Source: an uncultured Oscillospiraceae bacterium
GTDB taxonomy: Bacteria > Bacillota > Clostridia > Oscillospirales > Oscillospiraceae
Direction of reading: 5' to 3'
NCBI GenBank assembly: GCA_900754965.1
Contig: CAAEEO010000012.1
Location: 1 to 29,072, forward strand
Length of the DNA stretch: 29,072 nt
This document shows positions 14,598-22,226 of the stretch, piece after piece. The notes under the pieces are model-generated. The model was not told where the DNA came from, searched no databases, and saw nothing but the letters and a program-made list of their open reading frames with translations. Made by a program: the position numbers and the translations under genes. Numbering within the stretch: position 1 is the stretch's first letter; every line of letters begins with the position of its first letter.

Positions 14598-16580
14598 TTA
14601 TGTACCCAAGGTTTTGTTCGCTTTTTCCCGTCTGCCGACGAAGACGCTGTACGCAGTGACAGCTCCAACCACAGCCAATCCAATCAAATCGCTGGCTGTA
14701 CCGGGAACGATCATGCACAGGCCGCCCACAACGGCGATCACCCGGGCAGGCATGGACAGGTTGCTTGCCATGTAGCCCATCAGGCCCATGCACACGCCCA
14801 ACATACCGATCACAGATGTCAGCACAATCTGAATCACTTCCATAGGCTCTGCGTTGACCAGCAGCATACTGGGGTCCAGCGCAAAGATATAGGGCACGAT
14901 GAAGGCCGCTATGGCCAGCTTTGTTGCATTGACACCCGTTTTCATGGGATTGCTCTTGGCGATGGCGCTGCCAGCATAGGCTGCCAGAGCCACCGGAGGC
15001 GTGATATCGGCCACAATGCCGAAATAGAACACGAAGAAGTGTGCCGGAACCTGGCCAATGCCCATCTGAATCAGAATGGGGGCGCAAGTGGAGGCCATGA
15101 TGCAGTAGTTTGCCGTAGTGGGCACGCCCATGCCCAGAATGATGCAGCAGATCATGGTCAGGAACAGTGCGATGGGCAGGATGCCGCCACTGATGGCGAC
15201 CACTGCGCTGATGAGCTTGGAAGCCAGACCCGTCACAGTGATGCAGCCTGCGATGATACCCGCCATGGAGCAGGCCACAGCCACAGTCAGAGTGCCGCGT
15301 CCGCCTGCCTCCAGTGCCTCAAAGAACTTCTTGAAGGTGATCCGGTTGTCCTTATCAAACAGGCTGACAACAATGGCGATGACAATGGCAATCGATGCAC
15401 TGGTCTGCAGCGTCTTGATGTTTGCGCTGACCATCCACACCAGCACCACCAGAGGCAGCAGCAGGTAGATTTTTTTCACCAGATCCCGGAACTTGGGCAG
15501 CTGATCCCGGGGGATACCCTTCAGACCCAGCCGCTTTGCTTCCAGATGCACAGACAGGAAAATGCCGCCAAAGTACAGCACGGCCGGCAGAATGGCCATC
15601 ATGGCCACCTGGGAATAGGGCACATTCATATACTCCGCCATCAGGAACGCCGCAGCGCCCATGATGGGAGGCATAATCTGACCGCCGGTAGAGGCAGCCG
15701 CCTCAACTGCACCGGCAAATTCCGGGGTATATCCCGTCTTTTTCATCATGGGGATGGTCACGGAACCGGTAGTCACCGTGTTGCCCACAGAAGAGCCGGA
15801 CACCATGCCGCACAGAGCGGAAGAAATCACGGCCACCTTTGCAGGGCCGCCGGAAGACCAGCCAGCCAGGGAGTTTGCCAGATTGATGAAGAAGTTTGAG
15901 ATGCCCGTTCGTTCCAGGAACGCACCGAAAATCACAAACACCACGATATATTTTGCACACACATTCACCGGCGTGGACATCACGCCGGAAGTCCCGTAAA
16001 ACAGGGTATAGGTGATTCGTTTCAGATCCAGTCCGCTGGCAAAGGTATACACCAGCAGCGCACCTACCACGCACAGAATGGGCAGACCCACGCAGCGGCG
16101 GCACAGCTCCATCAGAGACAAGACGCCCACAATGCCGATGATGGTGAACATCGGGGTCATTTTGGATGCACTGGTCAGCACCTTCACCACAGAATCGTAA
16201 TTCAAACTGTAATAGAAAAATGCCGCAGCGCCCAGCACCATGATCACCACATCATACCAGGGCAGGGTATTGGGATGTACATGCTTTTTGGTGATCGGAT
16301 AGTTCAGATACCCGATAATGATAATAAATCCAAGAAACGCCGTCAGCCGGATCTCGATTCCCTGTTTGCTGAACAGCGTGGACAGGATGCAGTACGCAGC
16401 AAACACCGCCGTCAAGATCTGGACCACCAGTTTCGGCCGTCCCTCCCAAATACGGGTGTTGGATTCCTTGTCGTACTTTTTCATGACGGCCTCAACGTCC
16501 TTTGTGACATTAACTTCTTCTGCCGCCGGAATGTCCGTATCCAATTCTTTTGTTTCGTCTTTCTTCTTTCCCTTGAACAT
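14598..16580 (-). CDS. TRAP transporter fused permease (4TM/12TM, TAXI type)
   Basis: This 660-residue membrane protein carries the small (DctQ-like) and large (DctM-like) TRAP permease parts in one chain, as usual for TAXI systems. A charged cytoplasmic N-terminus of about 50 residues is followed by roughly 16 hydrophobic helices. Diagnostic stretches include GGPAKVAVISSALCGMVSGS and TGGQIMPPIMGAAAFLMAEY in the first half of the DctM part, and GMGVPTTANYCIMA and DITPPVALAAYAGSAIA in the second. It uses an ion gradient to move a substrate delivered by the adjacent binding protein. AGGAGG precedes the ATG. The substrate (often a dicarboxylate, glutamate-like or aromatic acid in this class) is not predictable here. 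Confidence 0.93.
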   Translation of the reverse strand: MFKGKKKDETKELDTDIPAAEEVNVTKDVEAVMKKYDKESNTRIWEGRPKLVVQILTAVFAAYCILSTLFSKQGIEIRLTAFLGFIIIIGYLNYPITKKHVHPNTLPWYDVVIMVLGAAAFFYYSLNYDSVVKVLTSASKMTPMFTIIGIVGVLSLMELCRRCVGLPILCVVGALLVYTFASGLDLKRITYTLFYGTSGVMSTPVNVCAKYIVVFVIFGAFLERTGISNFFINLANSLAGWSSGGPAKVAVISSALCGMVSGSSVGNTVTTGSVTIPMMKKTGYTPEFAGAVEAAASTGGQIMPPIMGAAAFLMAEYMNVPYSQVAMMAILPAVLYFGGIFLSVHLEAKRLGLKGIPRDQLPKFRDLVKKIYLLLPLVVLVWMVSANIKTLQTSASIAIVIAIVVSLFDKDNRITFKKFFEALEAGGRGTLTVAVACSMAGIIAGCITVTGLASKLISAVVAISGGILPIALFLTMICCIILGMGVPTTANYCIMASTCAPILIQMGIGQVPAHFFVFYFGIVADITPPVALAAYAGSAIAKSNPMKTGVNATKLAIAAFIVPYIFALDPSMLLVNAEPMEVIQIVLTSVIGMLGVCMGLMGYMASNLSMPARVIAVVGGLCMIVPGTASDLIGLAVVGAVTAYSVFVGRREKANKTLGT

Positions 16581-16637
16581 TCAGATCCTCCTAACCGTTT
16601 TGCTGCGGCGGGAAAACCACTGCAAAAATATCAAAGG

Positions 16638-16664
16638 CTACGGCGCCCAGTTCAGGCGCCGTAG
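16638..16664 (-). promoter_or_regulatory. Intercistronic hairpin between TAXI binding protein and permease
   Basis: A perfect 10-bp stem (CTACGGCGCC / GGCGCCGTAG) has a 7-base loop. On the minus strand it is followed by CCTTTGATATTTTT, an imperfect U-run. It probably causes partial termination or protects the upstream mRNA 3' end, so more binding protein than permease is made. Confidence 0.55.
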
Positions 16665-16692
16665 TCTTTCATGTGCTCAGCTGCACAAAAAA

Positions 16693-17664
16693 TCAGGCAG
16701 TGGGAACCGTGATGCCCTGCTCAGCAAAGTACTTTGCAGCACCTGCATGGTAAGGAACATCTGCAATGGAAGATGCAAACTCCAGGCTGCACTCTGCGCC
16801 CTTGGCATGCTGCTGAGAAATGGTCTCCAGGTTATTGAAAATCGTGGAAACGAAATTGTAAATCGCGTCCTCAGACACTTCGTTGGAGGCCACGATCACA
16901 GCGGCAATCGCCACAGTGGTCACATCCGTGGGAGTGCCGTAAACATCTGCGGGAATGGTGACCTGGGTGTAGTAGGGAGAGGTCTCCAGCAGAGTGCTGA
17001 TATGCTCCTCATCCATGCCGACCAGGTACACATCGTTGGTTGCAGCCAGAGATGCCACAGCGTTGGTGGGAGCACCGGCCACGATGAAGGCAGCGTCAAT
17101 CTTGCCATCCTGCAGGCTCTCCACGCTGTCGCCAAAGCTCTGGTAAACAGGCTTGATGTCGCTCTCGGTCAGACCGTAAGCGCCCAGAACATCCAGGGCA
17201 TTGAAGTACACACCGGAACCGGTAGCGCCAATGGACACGTTCTTGCCGGCCAGGTCTGCCACAGTCTTGATTTCAGGGTCCAGGGTCACAATCTGAACCT
17301 GCTCCATGTACATTGCAGCGACCACGGAGAAATCCTGCACCGGCTCGCTGAACAGGTTGGTGCCGGAATAGGCATAGCTCATGACGTCAGACTGCACAAA
17401 ACCCAGCTGCACCTGTCCGCCATGAATGTCCTCAATATTGCTCTGAGAACCATTGGAGGACACGGCCGTCACAGACAGACCCAGATCCTCCTGGCTGGAA
17501 ACGTACTGAGACAGCACGCCGCCGAAGGCGTAGTAAGTACCGGTCTCTCCACCGGTGGCAAAGGTCAGGCTGGCAGAATCGCCGGAATCGTTGCCGCATG
17601 CGCACAGAGTCAGCGCCATAGCCAGGCACAGGACCCCTGCAAGAATCTTGCTGAATTTTTTCAT
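16693..17664 (-). CDS. TAXI-family TRAP transporter substrate-binding lipoprotein
   Basis: This 323-residue exported protein has a lipoprotein signal (basic start, hydrophobic core, lipid-anchor Cys at 23 in LCAC). The mature protein begins with LTFATGGETGTYYAFGG, the signature of TAXI receptors. VQLGFVQSDVMSYAYSG, KNVSIGATGSGVYFNA and KIDAAFIVAGAPTNAV follow in the expected order. It binds the substrate outside the cell for the fused permease encoded downstream. AGGAGG lies before the ATG at 17664. It is the first gene of a two-gene operon under the promoter at 17719-17747. Confidence 0.93.
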   Translation of the reverse strand: MKKFSKILAGVLCLAMALTLCACGNDSGDSASLTFATGGETGTYYAFGGVLSQYVSSQEDLGLSVTAVSSNGSQSNIEDIHGGQVQLGFVQSDVMSYAYSGTNLFSEPVQDFSVVAAMYMEQVQIVTLDPEIKTVADLAGKNVSIGATGSGVYFNALDVLGAYGLTESDIKPVYQSFGDSVESLQDGKIDAAFIVAGAPTNAVASLAATNDVYLVGMDEEHISTLLETSPYYTQVTIPADVYGTPTDVTTVAIAAVIVASNEVSEDAIYNFVSTIFNNLETISQQHAKGAECSLEFASSIADVPYHAGAAKYFAEQGITVPTA

Positions 17665-17718
17665 TTTCTCAATCCTCCTACGGAATCTACTTGGATTTTT
17701 CTATAAAAGAATGGAATT

Positions 17719-17747
17719 AGTATATCGGTTTTTCCCATAAAAATCAA
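17719..17747 (-). promoter_or_regulatory. Promoter of the TRAP-TAXI operon
   Basis: Minus-strand TTGATT (17742-17747) and TATACT (17719-17724) are 17 bases apart, about 55 bases before the ATG of the binding-protein gene. Confidence 0.6.
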
Positions 17748-18153
17748 GATACTTTTGCAGTCCACATAAAATATTACTGCAAATTTTTCCATTTTCCCGC
17801 AGCAGGAGGGTGTTCTTTTATTAAATGTGTATGTTTCCCGCTTTTTTACGCCCGACCGGTCCGGCCTTTTGCCTCTTTTTTCCGAAAAATGCGGAAAATC
17901 CGCTCCATGATCCGCTTACACCCCGATTGCCAAAAGAAAGTCAATTTTTCCAATTTCGGGCGTAAAATTTGTTGATTTTTTACCAATCCCCTTTCTGTAC
18001 ACCCGACGGAAACAACGCTCCAAAACCCCGGTTTTTTGTTCCTGTATCATGGACAAATAGCCGCCGTTGTCGTTCATTTTTTCACAGTATTGCTATTTTT
18101 ACAACATATTATACAAAAGACCCCACAAAAAAAGCGTTAAAATAATGTTTTAA
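17748..18153. other. Long A+T-rich intergenic region between divergent genes
   Basis: No coding frame is convincing. It holds the inverted repeat at 17844-17967 and several short palindromes: GACCGGTC at 17854, TTTTCCG/CGGAAAA at 17878-17898, and GCGGA/TCCGC at 17891-17903. The size and palindrome content suggest binding sites for a regulator shared by the TRAP operon and the SDR gene, although no regulator gene is adjacent. Confidence 0.4.
17844..17967. repeat. Widely spaced 12-bp inverted repeat
   Basis: TTTTACGCCCGA at 17844-17855 is the exact reverse complement of TCGGGCGTAAAA at 17956-17967. The arms are 100 bases apart and enclose two smaller overlapping hairpins. The arms could be two operator half sites or the base of a folded RNA. 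Confidence 0.5.
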
Positions 18154-18182
18154 TTTACAAATCACACAAAAGGGATTATAAT
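18154..18182 (+). promoter_or_regulatory. Strong promoter of the SDR gene
   Basis: TTTACA (18154-18159) and a consensus TATAAT (18177-18182) are 17 bases apart. The transcript would start near 18189, about 45 bases before the ATG. Confidence 0.75.
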
Positions 18183-18233
18183 GAACTCACAGATTGAAAT
18201 TCCGAACCAAATGCGAAAGGCAGGTTATTCATT

Positions 18234-19034
18234 ATGGGATTCTTAACAGGTAAAACAGCGATCATTACTGGCGGTGGACGTTCTGTCCTGTCAAACGGCA
18301 GACCCGGCTCGATTGGATACGGCATTGCAACCGCATACGCCAAAGAGGGCTGCAATCTGGTCCTGACCGGTCGCAATATGCAGAAACTGAACGACGCAAA
18401 GGAAGAGCTGGAGCGTCTGTACGGCATCAGAGTCCTGCCCATGCAGGCTGATGTAGAAGCCGGCGCCAACAACGAAGAGATCATCACCCAGGTGGTTCTG
18501 AAAGCCCATGAGGAGTTCGGCGACATTCAGGTGCTCATCAATAACGCCCAGGCCTCTGCTTCCGGCGTACCTCTGGCAGATCACTCCACAGCGCAGTTTG
18601 ACCTGGCCATCTACTCCGGTCTGTACGCAGCTTTCTACTATATGAAGGCCTGCTATCCCTTCCTGGCCATCAGCAAGGGTTCCGTCATCAACTTTGCCTC
18701 CGGCGCCGGTCTGTTCGGCAACTATGGTCAGTGCGCTTATGCCGCCGCCAAAGAAGGCATCCGCGGCCTGTCCCGTGTGGCCGCCACCGAGTGGGGCAAA
18801 GACGGCATCAATGTCAATGTCATCTGCCCGCTGGCATGGACCCGTCAGCTGGAGTCCTTCCAGGAAGAGTATCCCGATGCATTCGAGTCCAATGTCCGTA
18901 TGCCGCCTGCCGGCCACTATGCTGATACCGAGCTGGAAATCGGCCGCGTCTGCGTGCAGCTGGCCAACCCCGATTTCAAGTACATGAACGGCGAGACCTT
19001 GACCCTGGAAGGCGGTCTGGGCCTGCGTCCGTAA
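18234..19034 (+). CDS. Short-chain dehydrogenase/reductase (SDR)
   Basis: This 266-residue cytoplasmic oxidoreductase has a Rossmann fold. The nucleotide-binding loop starts TGGG at 12-15 and ends GSIGYGIA at 25-32, with a nine-residue insertion between the usual glycines. NNAQ (103-106) replaces the common NNAG. The active-site residues are S156 (NFASG), Y169 and K173 (YAAAK), and N is present before them. The C-terminus ends LEGGLGLRP. AAGGCAGG precedes the ATG. The gene is monocistronic, with a strong promoter and a strong terminator, so it may be well expressed. The substrate (steroid, sugar, fatty acyl or other) is unknown. The S-I-x-x-x-I-A end of the loop slightly recalls enoyl reductases, but the YxxxK spacing is that of classical SDRs. 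Confidence 0.88.
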   Translation: MGFLTGKTAIITGGGRSVLSNGRPGSIGYGIATAYAKEGCNLVLTGRNMQKLNDAKEELERLYGIRVLPMQADVEAGANNEEIITQVVLKAHEEFGDIQVLINNAQASASGVPLADHSTAQFDLAIYSGLYAAFYYMKACYPFLAISKGSVINFASGAGLFGNYGQCAYAAAKEGIRGLSRVAATEWGKDGINVNVICPLAWTRQLESFQEEYPDAFESNVRMPPAGHYADTELEIGRVCVQLANPDFKYMNGETLTLEGGLGLRP

Positions 19035-19058
19035 TAACGGTCGAACCTTTTTCGATCA

Positions 19059-19094
19059 AAAAAACTGTGGGACCTGTCGGTCCCACAGTTTTTT
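19059..19094. terminator. Terminator between the SDR gene and the helical-protein gene
   Basis: A perfect 14-bp stem (AAAACTGTGGGACC / GGTCCCACAGTTTT) has a TGTC loop, with A-run and T-run flanks. It serves both convergent genes and overlaps the stop codon of the minus-strand gene. Confidence 0.88.
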
Positions 19095-19572
19095 ATTGCA
19101 GCAGCAGCGCTGCGATCATCTGCCGCAGACACTGGGCACAGTCTTGGGCTTGAATCCCAAAGTTCCGATACATCTCCCCTTCCCGCTGTCCGACATAGGC
19201 AAAAGACTTTGCCAGCGCCAATTCCCGCAGGTAAAGCTGACGCATCCCGGTGAGTATTCCCGAAGGTCTGGGCACCGGGCGATCTGCCGGGTAAGTATCC
19301 CCTGTTTTCAAAAAGTATTCCACTTGCATTTGCCGGAACTGCCGCCGTGCCACTGCCGCCAAAGTCATGAGCTGACCAGCCTGCTCTCCCTGCATTCGCT
19401 GAGCCAACGCCATTCCTTCCTGCCAGCATTGGAGAGTCTCCTCCATCAGCTGTTCCAGCCACATCTCATCGGATTCAGATACTTTCGAAGCGGATCGCGT
19501 AGGCGATTCCCCCATCACCCGCTGCCAAACGGTGTCGAACCGATCCAATATTTCAAGCTCTTCCTGTTTCAT
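19093..19572 (-). CDS. Small helical protein, possibly ferritin-like
   Basis: I do not recognise this 159-residue protein with confidence. It is almost all helical, without signal or membrane segments. It begins KQEELEILDRFDTVWQRVMG and has three to four amphipathic helices, with ARRQFRQMQVEYFLKTGDTY near 75-94. Helix composition and the E/H/Q-rich faces suggest a four-helix ferritin-like or scaffold fold, but a di-iron ExxH pattern is not seen. ATG at 19572 fits GGGGG upstream with seven bases of spacing; the ATG six bases earlier is too close. It may be one of the uncharacterised proteins found beside spore or cell-wall genes of Clostridia. Confidence 0.6.
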   Translation of the reverse strand: MKQEELEILDRFDTVWQRVMGESPTRSASKVSESDEMWLEQLMEETLQCWQEGMALAQRMQGEQAGQLMTLAAVARRQFRQMQVEYFLKTGDTYPADRPVPRPSGILTGMRQLYLRELALAKSFAYVGQREGEMYRNFGIQAQDCAQCLRQMIAALLLQ

Positions 19573-19604
19573 GCACATTCCCCCGGGTTTATTCTATGTG
19601 CCTG

Positions 19605-19633
19605 TTGCAAGTTTGTGCCGATTGTGGCATAAT
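19605..19633 (+). promoter_or_regulatory. Promoter of rsmE
   Basis: TTGCAA (19605-19610) and CATAAT (19628-19633) are 17 bases apart and lie 28 bases before the rsmE ATG. Confidence 0.5.
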
Positions 19634-19661
19634 GGTGCAACCAAAACAAGCGAGGTTTGTT

Positions 19662-20402
19662 ATGCCAAGATTTTTTATAGACAATGTCAATCCCGACGCA
19701 AGTTCTCTGGTCATCACCGGACGGGATGCCGAACATATCAAAGTTCTGCGGATGCGCCCCGGCGAATCCCTCACCGTGTGCGACGGAAAAGGCACGGATC
19801 TGCAGTGCGTGCTGACCGCCTCGGACGGCAAAACCGCCTATGCCGATGTGGTCCGGGTCGTTCCCTCCGCCGGAGAGCCCTCCGTTGCAGTACACATCTA
19901 TGCCGGTCTGGCCAAAGGTGAGCGGACAGACTTCGTGGTGCAGAAATGCACGGAGTTGGGCGCGACAGACATCACCCTCTTCCGCTGCGATCGGTGCGTG
20001 GTTCGTCTGGACCCCAAAAAGGGTGCGCAAAGCAAATTGGAACGCTGGCAGCGCATTGCCGAGGAGGCCGCCAAGCAGTCCGGTCGGGGTATCATCCCCC
20101 GGGTGCACTACATGGACAGCTACGAGGAAATGCTCCAGACCGCCGGGCAGTGGGATCTGAAACTGTTCCTGTATGAAACCGGAGACCGGATTTCTCTGCG
20201 CAGCGCCATCAGTCAGGCAGAAGGCTGCCGGACCGCCGCTGTCATCACCGGCCCGGAAGGGGGATTTACGGAAGAGGAGGCCGCGCTGGCTCGTCAAGCC
20301 GGCTTTGCCGTCTGCGCCATGGGCAGCCGCATCCTGCGCTGCGAAACCGCGCCGCTGATTCCCCTGACGGCAATTTTGTATGAAACCGGAAATTTGAACT
20401 GA
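19662..20402 (+). CDS. rsmE: 16S rRNA (uracil-1498-N3)-methyltransferase
   Basis: This 246-residue SPOUT-class enzyme methylates N3 of U1498 in the decoding region of 16S rRNA, using S-adenosylmethionine. An N-terminal PUA-like domain (about 1-70, starting MPRFFIDN with HIKVLRMRPGE) precedes the knotted catalytic domain. Typical motifs are KCTELGATDITLF (95-107), AAKQSGRG (136-143), ITGPEGGFTEEE (195-206) and GSRILRCETAP (221-231), the SAM-binding knot. Length is normal. GCGAGG precedes the ATG at 19662. In many Firmicutes rsmE follows prmA; here it stands alone. Confidence 0.95.
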   Translation: MPRFFIDNVNPDASSLVITGRDAEHIKVLRMRPGESLTVCDGKGTDLQCVLTASDGKTAYADVVRVVPSAGEPSVAVHIYAGLAKGERTDFVVQKCTELGATDITLFRCDRCVVRLDPKKGAQSKLERWQRIAEEAAKQSGRGIIPRVHYMDSYEEMLQTAGQWDLKLFLYETGDRISLRSAISQAEGCRTAAVITGPEGGFTEEEAALARQAGFAVCAMGSRILRCETAPLIPLTAILYETGNLN

Positions 20403-20427
20403 ACAGTTCCAAAAATGATGCTGTGAG

Positions 20428-20457
20428 ATCCCCCTGCCCATGGGTACGGGGGATTTT
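20428..20457 (+). terminator. Terminator of rsmE
   Basis: ATCCCCC (20428-20434) pairs with GGGGGAT (20448-20454) around an inner CCCATGGG palindrome and is followed by TTT. It is moderate in strength. Confidence 0.55.
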
Positions 20458-20478
20458 CGATTCCCATTTCTGAAAGCC

Positions 20479-20512
20479 AAAAGAACCCGGGCAGGTTTCT
20501 GCCCGGGTTCTT
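20479..20512 (-). terminator. Terminator of rodA
   Basis: A perfect 14-bp stem (AAGAACCCGGGCAG / CTGCCCGGGTTCTT) has a 4-base loop and lies just past the rodA stop. On the minus strand it continues into TTGGCTTT. Confidence 0.75.
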
Positions 20513-20517
20513 CTGAT

Positions 20518-21657
20518 TCAATAGAATGCATACCTTGTAGGTTTTCGCTTGTACTTGATGCCGGAAACAATGCCCATGGCCGCATACAGCGAGACGATAG
20601 AGGAACCGCCGTAGCTGAAAAAGGGCAGGGTGATCCCGATGACCGGGGTGATACCCATGCACATACCGGTATTCTCAAAGGTCTGGAACAGGATGGTCGC
20701 TGCCACGCCCGTGCAGACCAACATTCCCAGCGTCGTACCGGATTTCATGCCCACATAGATGCAGCGCAGGGCAATGGCAATCAGCAGCAGTACCACCACC
20801 ACGCAAGCCAAAAATCCCAGTTCTTCGCCAATGACCGAGAAAATAAAGTCCGTATGCTTGCCCGGCCGATCCGACTGACTCTGCGGGCCGTTGTACAGTC
20901 CCTTTCCGAACAGCTGCCCGGAGGCCAAGGCGATTTTACTCAGGTTGGCCTGCCAGTTTACCCCGGAGTTGTCCGGGTCGATACTGGGAATATACGGCAC
21001 CAACAGCCGGCCTTTTTGGTAATCCTGCAGGAAGTGGTTCCACACAATGGGCAGTACCGCCAAAATACAGGCAAATCCAATGACAAACCAATACCACTTG
21101 AATCCGGCAGCATAGAGCATGACCAGAAAGATCACAAAGAACACTGTGGCACTTCCCAGGTCTTTGGAAGTCACCAGCAGCAGACCAAAAATCACCACAA
21201 AGTGAAAGGCCAGCTGAAAAGCCGAGGGAATGGCATTCAAGTCTTTTTTCGTTTTCAGATAGGTGATATGCTTGGCCATCACGATGATGTAAACCACTTT
21301 CACCACTTCGGAGGGCTGGATGCCGATACCGAAAAAGCGAATCCAGCCGTTGTTACCGGTCTCTGCATCGCCGGTACCGAACAGCACCAGCAGCACCATC
21401 ATGGCCAGATTGAACACGCACAGCATGGGCCAGTTGTCTGCCAGGGTATCAATATCAATGTAAGTAAACAGCACATACAGTCCCAGTCCCAGAAGAAATG
21501 CGATGATTTGCACATACACCTGCTTGAGACTTTCCGTGGAGGCTGTGGCACTGGAAATGACCACGATGCCGAAAATGGTACAAATAGAACAAAGGACTAG
21601 CAGCAAAATATCCGCTCTGGAAAAAAAGTCCTTTGCCAAAGTTCCGACTTTTTTCAA
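20518..21657 (-). CDS. rodA: RodA, SEDS peptidoglycan glycosyltransferase
   Basis: This 379-residue polytopic membrane enzyme polymerises lipid II into glycan strands for cell elongation. About ten membrane helices are apparent. SEDS hallmarks are GNNGWIRFFGIGIQPSEVVK near 102-121, NWQANLSKIALASGQLFGKG in the large external loop, RPGKHTDFIFSVIGEELGFL with the presumed catalytic Asp in HTDFIF, and a C-terminal GITLPFFSYGGSS. The last motif and overall length favour RodA over FtsW, though some Clostridia carry several paralogues. The start is TTG, as AAGGAG lies seven bases upstream and no ATG is better placed. It shares an overlapping promoter region with tsaE. Confidence 0.9.
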   Translation of the reverse strand: MKKVGTLAKDFFSRADILLLVLCSICTIFGIVVISSATASTESLKQVYVQIIAFLLGLGLYVLFTYIDIDTLADNWPMLCVFNLAMMVLLVLFGTGDAETGNNGWIRFFGIGIQPSEVVKVVYIIVMAKHITYLKTKKDLNAIPSAFQLAFHFVVIFGLLLVTSKDLGSATVFFVIFLVMLYAAGFKWYWFVIGFACILAVLPIVWNHFLQDYQKGRLLVPYIPSIDPDNSGVNWQANLSKIALASGQLFGKGLYNGPQSQSDRPGKHTDFIFSVIGEELGFLACVVVVLLLIAIALRCIYVGMKSGTTLGMLVCTGVAATILFQTFENTGMCMGITPVIGITLPFFSYGGSSIVSLYAAMGIVSGIKYKRKPTRYAFY

Positions 21658-21707
21658 ATTTCCGCTCCTTTCCGGAAAACAGAAGAATTTTTCTCATACA
21701 GGATAAC

Positions 21708-21736
21708 ATTATACCACACTCCACCCCTTTACGCAA
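21708..21736 (-). promoter_or_regulatory. Promoter of rodA
   Basis: Minus-strand TTGCGT (21731-21736) and a consensus TATAAT (21708-21713) are 17 bases apart. The -35 box overlaps the -35 box of the opposing tsaE promoter. Confidence 0.65.
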
Positions 21737-21756
21737 CGGCGGAAAAGGGGTATAAT
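21728..21756 (+). promoter_or_regulatory. Promoter of tsaE-tsaB-upp
   Basis: TTTACG (21728-21733) and a consensus TATAAT (21751-21756) are 17 bases apart. The transcript would start near 21763, which argues against the in-frame ATG at 21768 as start of tsaE and supports the one at 21804. Confidence 0.7.
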
Positions 21757-21803
21757 AGGACGGAAAAATGGAAACCCAAATGGGATACGAGGAATCGGAT
21801 ACT

Positions 21804-22226
21804 ATGGAATATATCACAAACAGCGAAAAAGAAACGGAACAGCTGGGCGAGGACTTCGGCCGGCGGGTAAAAGATGGTACCGTGGTAGCCATGTACGGCG
21901 ACCTGGGCGCCGGAAAGACCGCCTTTGTCCGGGGCATGGCCCGGGGGATGGGTCTGACCGACCGGGTGTCCAGTCCCACATTCACCATCGTCAATGAATA
22001 TCTGGGGGAGCGCACCCTGATCCATTTTGATATGTATCGCCTGGGCAGCGGAGACGAACTGTTCGATATCGGTTGGGAAGATTATTTGAACCGGGGCGCC
22101 GTCTGCGCCGTGGAATGGAGCGAAAATGTGGAGGATGCCTTTTTCGGCGATGAAGTGCGTCTGACCATCGAAAAGCTTTCGGATACCGCAAGAAAAATCA
22201 CCATCGAGGAGGGAACCCCGTGCTGA
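21804..22226 (+). CDS. tsaE: TsaE, ATPase of tRNA t6A synthesis
   Basis: This 140-residue ATPase works with TsaB and TsaD to place the threonylcarbamoyl group on A37 of tRNAs reading ANN codons. It has Walker A GDLGAGKT at 32-39, SSPTFTIVNEY at 56-66, the HFDMYRL strand at 75-80 and VEWSEN near 103-108, all typical of the family. The ATG at 21804 is preferred because GAGGA lies ten bases upstream and the promoter would start only about five bases before the earlier ATG at 21768. It overlaps tsaB by 7 bases. Confidence 0.93.
   Translation: MEYITNSEKETEQLGEDFGRRVKDGTVVAMYGDLGAGKTAFVRGMARGMGLTDRVSSPTFTIVNEYLGERTLIHFDMYRLGSGDELFDIGWEDYLNRGAVCAVEWSENVEDAFFGDEVRLTIEKLSDTARKITIEEGTPC

Noticed and set aside
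14589..15899. A 436-codon plus-strand frame opposite the TRAP permease gene
   Set aside because: It is rich in His, Gln, Arg and Asp with no domain pattern, has no ribosome site, and is the antisense shadow of a clear TRAP permease.
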